DNA from: Apteryx mantelli
Lineage: Eukaryota; Chordata; Aves; Apterygiformes; Apterygidae
DNA length: 64,000 bases
NCBI RefSeq assembly: GCF_036417845.1
Contig: NC_089981.1
Location: 5,783,501 to 5,847,500 of the forward strand
Direction: 5' to 3'
The notes under the pieces were generated by a model. The model saw only the letters and a list, made by a program, of their open reading frames with translations, was not told the origin of the DNA and ran no database searches. How positions within the stretch are numbered: the stretch's first letter is position 1; the number at the start of each line of letters is the position of its first letter. The position numbers were made by a program, and so were the translations under genes. Below are positions 1 through 11,240 of this stretch, piece by piece.

Positions 1-2075
1 TTAATGGAGTATTTGACATTGTTCTAAATCTCAGCATTGTTTCTATCAGAGGAAGGAAGAATGAAAGACTCTTGTGAGATCTTCTGTCCCAGCACTGTAC
101 TGATTTTACCCAGTATGATTTTTGATACGCTCTGCGTGATCCTTTCAAGGGTTAACTTAGCTTAATGAAGCTAATCTAACTAAACTCCTTCAACAGCCAG
201 TATAAGTCTCTCTATAGGCTGATTCAGAATGACTGAATTAGGGTCCTTTGCAGAACCCTTTTTTCCTCCACTCACTATGAGGAGCTTAAGCAAATTAGCA
301 CCACCAGGTTAGAATGACCCTCAGAGAATAATCCCTTTTGGTCCCTGAAAGTAGCTCAGAGCTTTTTGTAATGCCATCCACCTGTTTTAGGTTATGGCTG
401 AGCTCCTTGTCCCTAGGCATTTCTACATCCATACAGTTTCTCATTTGAGACAAGGTCACATTCCAGCATAAACATGGGACTTCTTTGGTTCACCCTGTAT
501 TCCAGCTACAACCCATCGAGCATTACGTGTCACCAATAAATGAGTAGCCTACATCTTTAGAAAGAGTGTAACGTCTCTAGCTTGCCATTATGCACCCAGA
601 CCTCCAGAGTTCATATGGTCAAAGAAGTCTGGGAACCACCAGATTAAACTCTTCACAGAGAGTTTAAGGTCAGCCAAAAGCAGGCACTCTTTTAATAAAA
701 ATATCCACTGTATGGGCTTCCTTCTAGGATCAAAACATTCCCCGTCAGCTGGTGTTAAAATGCACCATTTTAAGTCCTGCAGAGTTACATCACAACCAGG
801 TCTTCTCATTTGTCTTGGTGATCTGTGAGCAAATCGGCAGAATGATTCAGTTAAGCCAAGTTATCTACCAACTACTTCCATCTGCAGCATAATCAGAAAG
901 GCTTGTGCAGGCACAAAGTGAACAAGCATCCACAGGAAACACTGAAACTGAGAAAACCCAAGATTAGTTTCAGACCCACAAACTGAAGCCAAGAGAGGAA
1001 GCGGGGAAAGTTAGGGACTTTTCCTATGCTTACAGTTGTACTTACACTAGATGAAAGTTTTTCAAGCAGAAGGGTACAATTTACATGGATTGTTCCCCTT
1101 CAGATATTTCTACAAGGAAAAGGATCAGTAAGAACAATGTGAGGTCAGTTTCTCCCTCGTCTTACCAAGTTGTGATCCTTTCTACCCCTCTTCCTTCTAC
1201 TGAGCAACGACGTAGACTTCTCAACAAAATAAATGACAGGGATGAAATGAGCACACCTTTATGGCTGTGCAGTACCCAGTCGAAAAGAAATAGCTGGGCT
1301 CCATCCAAGCCAAAGCATGACTGGAAGCATACCACAGCAATCGCAGGGCCATATTTAGGCAGTCAGAAAGGAGTGACCAAGAGAGAAATGGTCAGGGGAA
1401 ACTATATGCCTGAATACTAGCAGATGGCAAACTCCTGAGCTAAAAACAAGGTGTGCATCTACAAAAGGACCGATTCACAATTCAGACAGCTCGACTATGT
1501 GTCTTGCTTGATAAGGTCCTTTCCATCACCACCAAACTGCATTTAACAAACTACCCATCTGTCTGATCTCATCTCATTGACTTAAGTCATGTAGGCACCT
1601 GTACCTAAGCTAGGCATATTACACCTGACCAGTCTACTTGTAGATGTGATGAATCATGTGCTGCAGGTACCCGTTTCTTACTGTTGACTCCAAGAGGATT
1701 ACTAGAATGACTAATTCAGTAGAGGATTGCCACCAGTTATGGCTTATCTCTTCAAGTGCCTTTGCAGGGGTAGACCTGAGCTATATGACATAATGCAATC
1801 AGCTGCAAAATAAAATGAATCTCATGTGTACTCTTAACATCTCAAAAAGGGTGAGAAATTGCACCATCTCCTTACTGCATGCATTCTTCCCTAAAATCTC
1901 AGGTGGTTATGGGAAACAAAAGAATAATATCGAAGCAATTGAATCTGTGGCTGTAGAACTAGCTCTGTATATGATTCTAGCCAAAGATAACTAGAGACAG
2001 TTGATAACTTCAGTGGAAGTTCCTTTCTGTATTTTTACATTTGTGCAAGAAGAAAGGAAAAGAAAAAGGAAGAGG

Positions 2076-2104
2076 AAAGCAAAGCAAAGCAAAGCGAAGG
2101 AAAG
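2076..2104 (+). repeat. (GCAAA)n microsatellite, copy A
   Basis: Short imperfect run of AAAGC/GCAAA units within the duplication. The matching site in copy B has more units. Confidence 0.8.
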
Positions 2105-3459
2105 CGAGAAGCCAGAGAAGCTGCAAAACTTACCTCGCCTGTGTTTAGAGATCTAATATTTTGTGTAAGGGCTGTACAACTTTATCTCCTCAACTTCTGT
2201 CTTCCCTGGTATGAATGTGTTAGAGCACAGCGCCTTTAAAGAACATAGAATGGCTTCTGGAAAGCTTCCAAAACTTGCTTAGGAGGTGGCTGTTAGTGTA
2301 TAATCCAATCTCATCTAATTTATTACTTGCTTTCATGTGTCACAAGTGTATCTTGATGTTTCCTGCCTATGTGAGAAGTGGTTTAATAGGCTGTGTGGAT
2401 GATGTGACCTGGGTGTGCTGAATGATGGTTTCATATCCCAGCAGCTGCAAAAAGGGCTGAGAAGAAAAGCGTACCAACCTTTAACCCTCTCCCAGGAAAT
2501 CTTCCACCTGAAGGGCTCTTGGGGCTGGAGGAGGGAGGGGTGGAGGCTTAGTGAAGGGAAGGCGTGAAAGAAAGAGGCAATGGAGGAGAATGAGTTCTGT
2601 CTTGACTGAAAAGCAGCTGCAGTCAAAGGTGAACCTATGAAATGAAACAAACAAAGCAAACAGACATGCTGATTTATATCAGCATATCATCTCAACCAAG
2701 GCCCAAGTCAAATTCATCATTTCTCTCAACTCTACTGTGTATTTGTAGCTTATGCCTCATGGATGTCAGGAAAGACATTGTCTCAGCTACTGTCCTTTCC
2801 TTTGTTTTGCTGAAATTTCTGGAAATGTGGAATGGCCTGATAGCAACATAGTTAATGTCTCCATCTCCTCTGCACAGAATGCCAGCGATCTCCACACTGA
2901 AAACAGAAATCCTACAGTTAATGAGAATAAATACTGGTAAAGAAATGTCTTGGTGAAAATAGTCCCCTAACTTAAATGTCCTTTTACTGTCACCTGGAGT
3001 CTTGGGCAGCTTAATGAGGGTTAACAGTAGTCACTACAGGAAACAAGAGTATTGGGTGAGAAGGTAAACAAAGTCTTACAGTCTTTGGGAAAGGAAGAGG
3101 AGCAACAGATGGCAGAAGCCAGAGATCAGGCCAATAGCATCTGGCCTGCTAACCTAGTATGAGTCAGCCTGCCACTTTCTGTACCCAGTGGCACACATGG
3201 CAGCAACTTGGCTAGCATCACATTCATGTCCTTTTGTTTCCCTAGCCAAATGGACTACCAGAGGTGACTTAATGCACAAGTCCAAATGAAGAATTGCTGC
3301 TACCTCCTGCTGCAAAATAATTCCCTGTTGGGGTGTGCTTAGTGCCAGCAAAGGAGAAAGGTCTTTTCTCCATTTTCTTTCCACTTACCTTGGCACCTGG
3401 CTCTGGACACCACTATGGCAGCAGGTCATGCTCAGGGGAGCTGTGATTTGGACAAGGAG

Positions 3460-4110
3460 GGACTGTGCATGGTGAGATGAACGAGGTTTTGCAGCTGGAT
3501 AGTGAATACTGGCAAGGGGTTTTGTTGATAGAGCCATGGTGAATGTGTGTTGTGAATTTGATGATGGGCAGGATGGGGACAAGGCACGGTGTGGAGGGAA
3601 GTTGTGAAACTTGAAATGGATGCTACATGGCCAGGGACTGTCTTTGTGGAGTTTGTGAAATCAGAAGTGCCTGAGGTGTGGTGAGGGACTGTGCTGAAAG
3701 ATCGTATGAAGTGGCAGGTGATACTGTGGGTGCTAAGCTGTGTTGAAAGACCTTGTGACATCAGAAGCGGACATCGTGCATTGAAGGGTAACACTAGGAG
3801 AGGTTGCAAAATTGTGGCTGCTGAGGTGTCATAAGGCTGGCTACAGAGTTCAAGATGACCCTACAGTAGAACAGGTTCTGTGAAGTAGTAGGGGACGATG
3901 TATGTTGACAACTTGTGTTAGGAGAGGTTTTGCAGTCAAAAGAGGACACTCGGGAGTGATGAATGTGCTAAGGGAGGTTCTGCAGTGACAGTGGACCATT
4001 GGGGAAGGAGAAGTTGTGTTGAGGGAGGTTGTGAAATCAGCAGCAGGCATTAAGGAAGAGGACTGACAATTTCTCAATCTGTGTGACCCTGAGCAGCAGT
4101 AGAGCATCTT
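3460..4110 (+). repeat. Degenerate ~50 bp minisatellite, copy A
   Basis: Reading by eye, units of 50-51 bases start with GTTGTGAAATCAG-like words (GTTGTGAAAC, TTTGTGAAATC, CTTGTGACATC, GTTTTGCAGTC, GTTCTGCAGTG) and end with TGTG(T)TGAGGGAG-like words. The clearest unit starts are near 3600, 3650, 3701, 3751, 3931, 3981 and 4029. Units have diverged strongly from one another but match copy B unit for unit, so the array predates the duplication. Confidence 0.7.
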
Positions 4111-4261
4111 CTGCAAGGTCTGTGAAACTAGAGCTGCTCATGGATGCAGCTGGGAAGCAAAGCATCAGTGCAAGAGTCAAGCTATAACTTTGGACAGACA
4201 GTTCTTGTGTTCTTTATATCGTGAGACTGTCTGAAGAAGGGAGAAGTAGTGAAAAAGCATT

Positions 4262-5848
4262 ACTATTGCATGCCAAACATTGGTAAATTCCCATTTTTTG
4301 ATGGTCCCTGGCTCATCTCTCTGGGACAGCAGCACCAACCCAGTCATTTACTTCCTGGGCAGGAGGAACTGTCACCCCCAGCTCCATGGCTCTGGGAAAG
4401 TCACCTTCTGACAAGCGTTTGCAGAGAAAGCAATGTGCGGAGAAGGAAGCCAAGTGCCCAGAGACACTGCTGCAGAGACTGCTGTATAAATCCCTGCTGG
4501 CAAGGAGGTGTGGGAGGGTGGGGCAGCCTGCAGAGGGGACTGAGGGGAGGTGGGCAGCAGTGCTCAGCCCCCAGCGGAGCCAGGGCATCTCCACTGCGGT
4601 GGGAGCAGCTCAGCTGGTGACGTGCCCCTTCCGAGCAGGGCTGTGCTGGGGACCAGGGAGCTGGGTGAGAGCGATCCTTGTCTGCACACCATGCCAGTGC
4701 CTCTTCTCATTACATGGTCCCCCCTTGTGGAAGGGGACATGGTGCACAGAGCATGGCTAAGCAGAGCATGCAGAGCGCGGGGAGGAAGAGTGACCCAGGA
4801 TGCTGGGCATGTCTTTGGGACCCTGAACCTTACAGGGAGTCTTTTCCCTCACTTTGACTTGAGGCCAAGCCTGCAGGACTCCAGTGCATTCTGGCAGCTC
4901 CTGGGAGGCCATTCTCAGCAGGGATGAGTTTCATCCTGGCTATTTTGGGCTTGTATAGAAACATCCTTCAGGCCTGAACACCTAGGGGACCGTTCAGCTG
5001 GTGCCACGGCTGCTCTGGTCAACACACAGGGGTCCTGGAGTGATGCGTGGTGCTTCTGTGTGTGTAGAGAAGAGCACCAATTCCTCACCTACACCCTGAG
5101 CCTCTCCATCACTGTCCCCAGAGGACATCTCAACTCATCTCTCCCAGCTTTCGCCCAAGATGGCCATCTCCAGATGAGTTAGTTGCCCTAGGCTGCCTGT
5201 ACAGGCAGTGGAGAGAAAGGTGCTTGTAAGGAGCTTTTCCCTTCCCTATGTGGCTGCAGTACACAGCTCCTGCTGAGCCATCAGCCACCCTCCTGTGCCT
5301 GTGCCAAATCTCTTCCCCACCACCGTCTCGCCCCACACTGGGGATGCCTCGCTCCCCTTACGCAGTGCCATGCAAGGCCTCTCACCCTAGTGCTTCTGAG
5401 AAAGCTTTCAGCTCCCAGCCACAGCACCTTATCTCACTGTCTTCCCAGTAGCTGCTGGGAGGGTCACCTCTCTTCCTGGCACTGGCACTTGCCTGTTGCT
5501 GCAGGGCTGAAAGGGCATTTCTCTGCCTCTCCATCCAGCTCTCCAGACTTTCTATTTGTTTTTTGTTTTTTTTGGCTCCTGCCCTCAATCCTTCCCTCCT
5601 TTGTTTCTCCATTACTCTCTTTCTGGGTTGGCTGGTGCATGGATCTAATTAACACTAAAACAGTTTGTGAGCAAGTGAAGGGCTGGATTTAAAAGGAATG
5701 GATCTAAATCTGATTTTTGGAAATTAAGTTGAGGGCAGAGAAAGAAGGAAAAATGTCTGCACCAGAACATTCAAAGAACTAACAGGGGTCAAAACTTTTC
5801 TTTTTTGTTCATTTTAATTCTATGGGGTAACAGTATTCCTGAAGCCAT
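4262..5848. other. Intergenic, no gene seen
   Basis: Part of this stretch (about 4380-4920) is GC-richer than its surroundings and has overlapping open frames of about 125 codons on both strands. None shows a family motif or codon pattern that I can support. Nothing else recognisable. Confidence 0.5.
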
Positions 5849-8346
5849 TTCACAGAATCAGAGAATGGTTGAGGTTGGAAGGGACCTCTGGAGATCATCT
5901 AGTCCAACCCCCTTCCCAAGCAGGGTCACCTAGAGCACATTGCCCAGGATTGTGTCCAGGCAGGTTTTGAGTATCTCCAGAGAAGCAGACTCCACAACCT
6001 CTCTGGGCAGCCTGTTCCAGTGCTCTGTCACCCTCACAGTGAAGAAGTTTTTCCTGATATTCAGATGGAACTGTCTGTGTTTCAGTTTGTGCCCGTTGCC
6101 TCGCGTCCTGTCGCTGGGCACCACTGGAAAGAGTCTGGCTCCATCCTCTTGACACCCTCCCTTCAGATACTTGTACACGTTAATAAGATCTCCTCTCAGC
6201 CTCCTCTTCTCCAAGCTAAACAGGCCCAGCTCTAAGAGCCTTTCCTCATAAGAGAGATGCTCCAATCCCCTAATCATCTTTGTAGCCCTTCGCTGCACTT
6301 GCTCCAGTAGTGCCACATCCCTCTTGTACTGGGGAGCCCAGAACTGGACACAGTACTCCAGATGTGGCCTCAGCAGGGCTGAGTAGAGGGGGAGAATCAC
6401 CTCCCTCGACCTGCTGGCAACACTCTTCCTGATGCACCCCAGCATACCATTGGCCTTCTTGGCCACAAGGGCACATTGCTGCCTCAGGCTTAACTTGGTG
6501 TCCACCAGCACTCCCAGGTCCTTCTCCGCAGAGCTGCTTTCCAGCAGGTCAGCCCCAACCTGTCCTGGTGACTGGGGTTATTCCTCCCTAGGTGCAGGAC
6601 CCTGCACTTGCCTTTGTTGAGCTTCAGGAGGTTCCTCTCCACCCACCTCTCCAGCCTCTCCAGGTCTCTCTGAATGGCAGCACAGCCCTCTGGGGTATCC
6701 GCCACTCCTCCCAGTTTTGTATCCTCAGCAAACTTGCTGAGGGTGCACTCTGTCCCTTCATCCAGGTCATTGATGAAGAAGTTGAACAAGACTGGACCCA
6801 CTACTGACCCCTGGGGGACACCGCTAGCTACAGGCCTCCAGCTAGACTCTGTGCCACTGATCACAACTCTCTGAGCTCTGCCATTCAGCCAGTTCTCAAT
6901 CCACCTCACTGTCCACTCATCTAACCCACACTTCCTGAGCCTGTCTATGAGGATGCTATGGGAGACAGTGTCGAAAACCTTCCTCAAGTCAAGGGAGACA
7001 ACATCCACTGCTCTCCCCTCATCTACCCAGCCAGTCATTCCATCAGAGAAGGCTATCAGATTGGTTAGGCATGATTTCCCCTTGGCGAAGCCATGCTGAC
7101 TACTCCTGATCACTTTCTTGTCCTCCACATGCGTGGAGATGGTCTCCAGGATGAGCTGCTCCATCACCTTTCCAGGGATGCAGGTGAGGCTGACTGGCCT
7201 GTAGTTGCCTGGGTCCTCCTTCTTGCCCTTTTTGAAAACCGGGGTGACACTGGCTTTCTTCCAGTCCTCGGGCACCTCTCCTGTTCTCCAAGACCTTTCA
7301 AAGATGATGGAGAGTGGCTTAGCAATAACGTCTGCCAGCTCCCTCAGCACTCGTGGGTGCATCCCATTGGGGCCCATGGATTTGTGGGTGTCAAGTTTGC
7401 TTAAATGATCTCTAACCCGATCCTCCTCCACCAAGGGAAAGTCTTCCTTTCTCCAGACTTTCTCTCTTGCCTCCAGGGTCTGGGGTTCCTGAGGGCTGGC
7501 CTGAGCAGGAAAGACTGAAGCAAAGGCGGCATTCAGTAACTCTGCCTTCTCTGCATCCTTCCTCACCAGGGCACCCTCCCCATTCAGCAAAGGGCCCACA
7601 TTTTCCCTAGTCTTCCTCTTGCTACTGATGTCTTTGAAGAAGCCCTTCTTGTTGTCCTTGACATCCCTTGCCAGATTTAATTCCAAATGGGCCTTAGCCT
7701 TCCTCATCGCATCCCTGCATACTCTGACAATGTTCCTATATTCCTCCCAAGTGGCCTGTCCCCCTTTCCACTTTCTGTAGACTTCCTCCTTCTGGTTGAG
7801 TTTTGCCAGGAACTCCTTGCTCATCCATGCAGGTCTCCTACCTCCTTTGCTTGACTTTCTACTCATAGGGATGCACCGTTCTTGAGCCTGGAGGAAGTGA
7901 TGTTTGAATATTAACCAGCTCTCTTGAACACCCCTTCCTTCTAGGGCCCTAACCCATGGCATTCCTCCAAGTAGGTCCCTGAAGAGGCCAAAGTTTGCTC
8001 TCCTCAAGTCCAGGGTTGCGATCCTACTCAGTGCCCTGCTGCCTCCTCGCAGGATCCTGAACTCCACCACCTCATGGTCACTGCAGCCATTGCTGCCCCC
8101 AACCTTCACATCTTCCACCAGTCCTTCTTTGTTTGTTAGTACGAGGTCCAGCAGCACACCTCTCCTTGTTGGCTTCTCCACCACCTGTGTCAAAAAATTA
8201 TCACCAATGCTCTGCAGGAACCTCCGGGACTGTTTGTGCCTAGCTGTGTTGTCTTTCCAGCAGATCTCAGGGTGGTTGAAGTCCCCCATGAGAACCAGGG
8301 CCTGGGATCGTGAGGCTACTTCCAGCTGTCTGTAGAAGGCCTCATA
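5849..8346 (-). mobile_element. CR1 LINE, 5'-truncated, frameshifted
   Basis: The element reads on the minus strand. It enters near 8346 inside the endonuclease domain (GDFNHP, then SDHEVVEF) and runs through a reverse transcriptase with [21 protein letters not shown] and FAEDTKL. After a frame change near 6555 it continues as the CR1 C-terminal region (5930-6511, ending at LGNVL). The frame change sits at a short C run on the plus strand and fits a one-base loss. The catalytic box reads FAED where CR1 usually has FADD. The 3' end, near 5849-5866, has the ATTCT-type terminal repeat. Full-length CR1 is about 4.5 kb, so the 5' part is missing. Between the two lesions this copy is probably immobile. 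Confidence 0.95.
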
Positions 8347-8415
8347 AGTTTGTAGCTTTTGAAATAAGAGTTTATTTCTGGGATCAATATGGCATAAAAT
8401 ATCTCGCACCTTCAT
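6490..8415 (-). pseudogene. CR1 ORF2 remnant: endonuclease end and reverse transcriptase
   Basis: This is the open frame of 641 codons inside the CR1. Residues from about 24 onward match the CR1 endonuclease; the first ~23 come from flanking DNA beyond the truncation point. The SDH motif is near residue 115, and the RT domain spans roughly residues 340-620. The FAED box replaces the first catalytic aspartate with glutamate. The last ~25 residues are out of frame relative to CR1 because of the indel near 6555. The homologous frame resumes in the overlapping open frame 5930-6511 (193 codons). Confidence 0.9.
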
Positions 8416-8477
8416 GCAAGGAAGGTAGGCCTATTTCTTCATTTCAGAGATCAAAAAGATCATTTTCAATCTGCAGA

Positions 8478-8640
8478 TAGAATCATAGAATCATTTAGGT
8501 TGGGAAGGATTTCTGGAGGTCATCAAGTCCAACCTCCTCCTCAGAGCAGGTTCAGTCAGATCAGATTGCTCCGGCCCGATCCAGCTGAATTTTAAATGTC
8601 AGCACAGATGGAGATTCTACAAATTTGCACCTAATCCAGT
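8478..8640 (-). mobile_element. Older CR1 3'-end fragment
   Basis: AGAATCATAGAATCA followed by GGTTGGGAAGG and CATCAAGTCCAACC is the reverse complement of an avian CR1 3' terminus with its octamer-type tail. Only the last ~150 bases are recognisable. It lies just beyond the 5' end of the larger CR1, with about 130 bases between them. Confidence 0.85.
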
Positions 8641-10319
8641 GTTTGATCACTCACGTTGGGGCAGGAGAGGGAAATTTCCTCCTTCAGTTTCCCAAGTAGT
8701 CCTTGGAAGAGAGCAACCTGTTGATAGCAAGCTCATTGAAGCCCTTTTCTGAGAATTAACTGGGCTAGTTGCTGTGCTTTAGGGCAGAAAAGGTTGGGTA
8801 GGTTGGAGATAAACAACAGCCAGCTATGCAAAGATAACTCAGTGTGTAAAGGCAGTCTGGTCTTTTGTGCACCTAAGCAGGGTAAGCATTTTGCTCGCTT
8901 AAACTGTGTACCTAACCATTATAGGCTGGTTTTAATCCTGCTGTCTGCTTCTTGAAATGGGCAAGTACTTCTGAAGATTTGGCTCAAGGGGGGAATAAAC
9001 TGGCTTGTTACCTACAGTACAGACAGTATCTACAGTATCTACAGCACAGAGTAGATACTCTTGCCTTTCTGGATGAAACAGGTCAGTAAGAGAATAGTTT
9101 TGTACATATGCAATACCTTGAAGCCTATGCTAGAAACAGACCTCAGCAAGAACTGAAACCTCCATTCAGTCACCCACGTGATAAGAACTCCGCTTTGAGA
9201 GCGTCAGCCAGGTTACTGGTAACCTCCAATAGATTAACAATAATTTTTCATGTGAGGTGAAGCTGGTAGAACCTTTACAGGGATGAGTGATTCCCTTTCT
9301 GTTCAGGATTCCTTCCCTTTTAGCATGAGATTTTTCCCCCTCTAAATGGAAAGTATTTCATTTGGTGACTCTTCCCAATTTATTCCTGAGCAGAAGATGG
9401 CCACTTTTCCTTGACCACAGGGATGCAAGCAAATGAGAAATCCTTTCTCAGCCAAACCTGGAGGATCTTGTGGTATCTCCTCCTCTTTGGGAAGATGCAA
9501 AGCTGAGTTTTCCTACTGCTGTTGCCATTTAGTGCTTGCCAGCATTTCTTTCAAGAGAGGAAACTCTTACTTTCTTCTGCCAGGATGTGGATTTGTTATT
9601 TGTATGTTTACAAGTTGCAGTCCCAAAGGTCAGGGTGGTGGAGGTCCATGTAATTAAGGCAGGTCTTAGCAAGTTGGCACAGCTGCAGCCTAACCATTAT
9701 ATTCCTATTTCAGCAAGGCTGAACAGGGGCTGCTTTGCCCTGTTAATGGACTTTGCGGCCCATACTGAGCTCTAACTACCCTGCTACCAATGCCCCGGGG
9801 AGTTAGCTAGTAGGCAAAAAATATATTGGTGATTGCAATACAGAAAGAATGATTTCTGAACTAGAATGATGTCAGGAATCAGCGGGTCATTGTCCTTGGA
9901 GTGGGCCATTTGGACGATACTGTACACCCAACAGTGGGCACGAGTGAGGGGAGAAGAGTGCTCCATAGATGTCCTCAAGAAAAGCAGACTTTTTTCCTTA
10001 AAAAAGGACAAAGAGGACACACGAAAACCATTGTAGTGCCAGACTAGGACTGGTGTTTCACAGTGCTGCTGCTGCCTTTTGAATAAATTATTTTATCTTT
10101 CTGCGCTTTCTTATCTCACCTGAAAAATAGGAACAGTACTCCCTTGTATCACAAGTCATTTCAATGCGTAATTAAAGAAGTCTAGTCAGAAGCTGTGATG
10201 AAAATGCGCCGTACTTCCTTGTGGCTACTGAGACAATCAATTGTGTGTTGCCAGTTTCCCATTACTTCTAAGTGTTGAACCAGTTTCTTGTCGGGAGATA
10301 ATATGAGTGTGCTAGCAAC
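8641..10319. other. Intergenic, no gene seen
   Basis: AT-rich sequence with small imperfect repeats (ACAGTATCT words near 9020-9045). Open frames are below 80 codons and lack motifs. Confidence 0.5.
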
Positions 10320-11240
10320 ATGCCTGAGAGGAATCACTGTGTGGCCATTGAGTTTATCCTCTCTGGACTAACAGAAAGCCAAGAGGTGAAGGTAACCCGC
10401 TTTTTTTAAGCACATTAATAGGGAATCTTGGAATGATCATGTAGATGAAGGTTGATCCCCCGGCTTCACACACTGTGTACCTTTCCCTCAGTAACTTGGC
10501 TTCTGTGGATTTCTGTTACTCCTCAGCTGTCTCCCCAAGGTTGCTGGTGAACTCTTCAGCAGTGAGGAGAGCCATTTCAGTCAGTGCCTGTGTGGCACAG
10601 CTATTCACTTGTCTCCTCATGGCTAGTGTTGTGTGTCTGCTGCTGGCAGTAATGGCATATGACTGCATGTGGCTCTCTGCAACCCTCTCCTTTATGCAAC
10701 TCTCATGTCCTCAAAAGCCTGTACACAGATGGTAATCATCTCCTCTTTCTTTGGCTTTGTCCACGCACTTGCGCAAACTATCTCCACCTTCACATTCTCT
10801 TTCTGTGACTTTGGTGTTATCAGTCATTATTTCTGTGACATTCCCCCAGGATCCAGCTTTCATGCTCTGACACCTAGAGCAAAGAGACGGTACTTCACAT
10901 TTTTGGTGTGTTTCGTGGCATCTTCACATCTCTGGCAATTCTCATCTCCTCCATCTACCTCATCTCCACCACCCTGAGGATCCACTCCTCCAAGGGCAGA
11001 TGCAAAGCCTTCTCCACCTGTGCTTCCCATCTGAGAGCTCTCTTCTTGTTTTATGGGAGCACCGTTTTTATGTGCGGTAGCCCAACATCCAGCTACTCAT
11101 TGGACTGAGATAAATGGGCCTCTCTGTTCTCTACAGTGGTGACTCCAGTGCTGAATCTTACCAGCTACAGCCTAAGGAATAAGGAGGTGAAGGATGCTCT
11201 GAGGAGAGTTTTAGGTCATATCAGAGAAACTTCAGCAGAC
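10320..11240 (+). pseudogene. Olfactory receptor pseudogene (class II)
   Basis: OR homology runs over the whole length but in several frames. The N-terminus reads MPERNHC...EFILSGLTES from 10320. The first transmembrane segment is mostly lost, with stops near 10407 and 10441. TM2-TM3 follow at 10445-10735 ([24 protein letters not shown]). The EL2 region (FGVISHYFCDIPP) lies in the frame of 10669-10977. TM5-TM6 ([12 protein letters not shown]) are in the frame of 10908-11108, and TM7 ([17 protein letters not shown]) lies near 11150-11205. MAYDR reads MAYDC, so the DRY arginine is lost. It resembles the intact ORs at 35721 and 43167 more than the OR4-like gene. It cannot encode a receptor. Confidence 0.92.

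Larger units (their letters stand above)
1..4261. repeat. Segmental duplication, copy A
   Basis: This stretch aligns in the same orientation with 19813-24495. In a sampled 240-base stretch (1441-1680 against the matching part of copy B) I counted 5 differences. Similarity begins at base 1, so the duplication may extend past the left edge of the window. It ends at 4261, after which the copies are unrelated. Copy A carries about 70 bases near 970-1075 and about 400 bases (2939-3334) that copy B lacks. It lacks the ~900 bases found at 22345-23244 of copy B. Open frames inside are short and I recognise no gene. Confidence 0.95.

Noticed and set aside
3385-4116. Ser/Thr/Pro/His-rich minus-strand frames resembling a low-complexity secreted protein
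   Set aside because: They are translations of the ~50 bp minisatellite and shift frame from unit to unit.
5464-5655. Lys/Glu-rich minus-strand frames near 5400-5650
   Set aside because: Produced by a T/C-rich plus-strand stretch; no splice context or homology.
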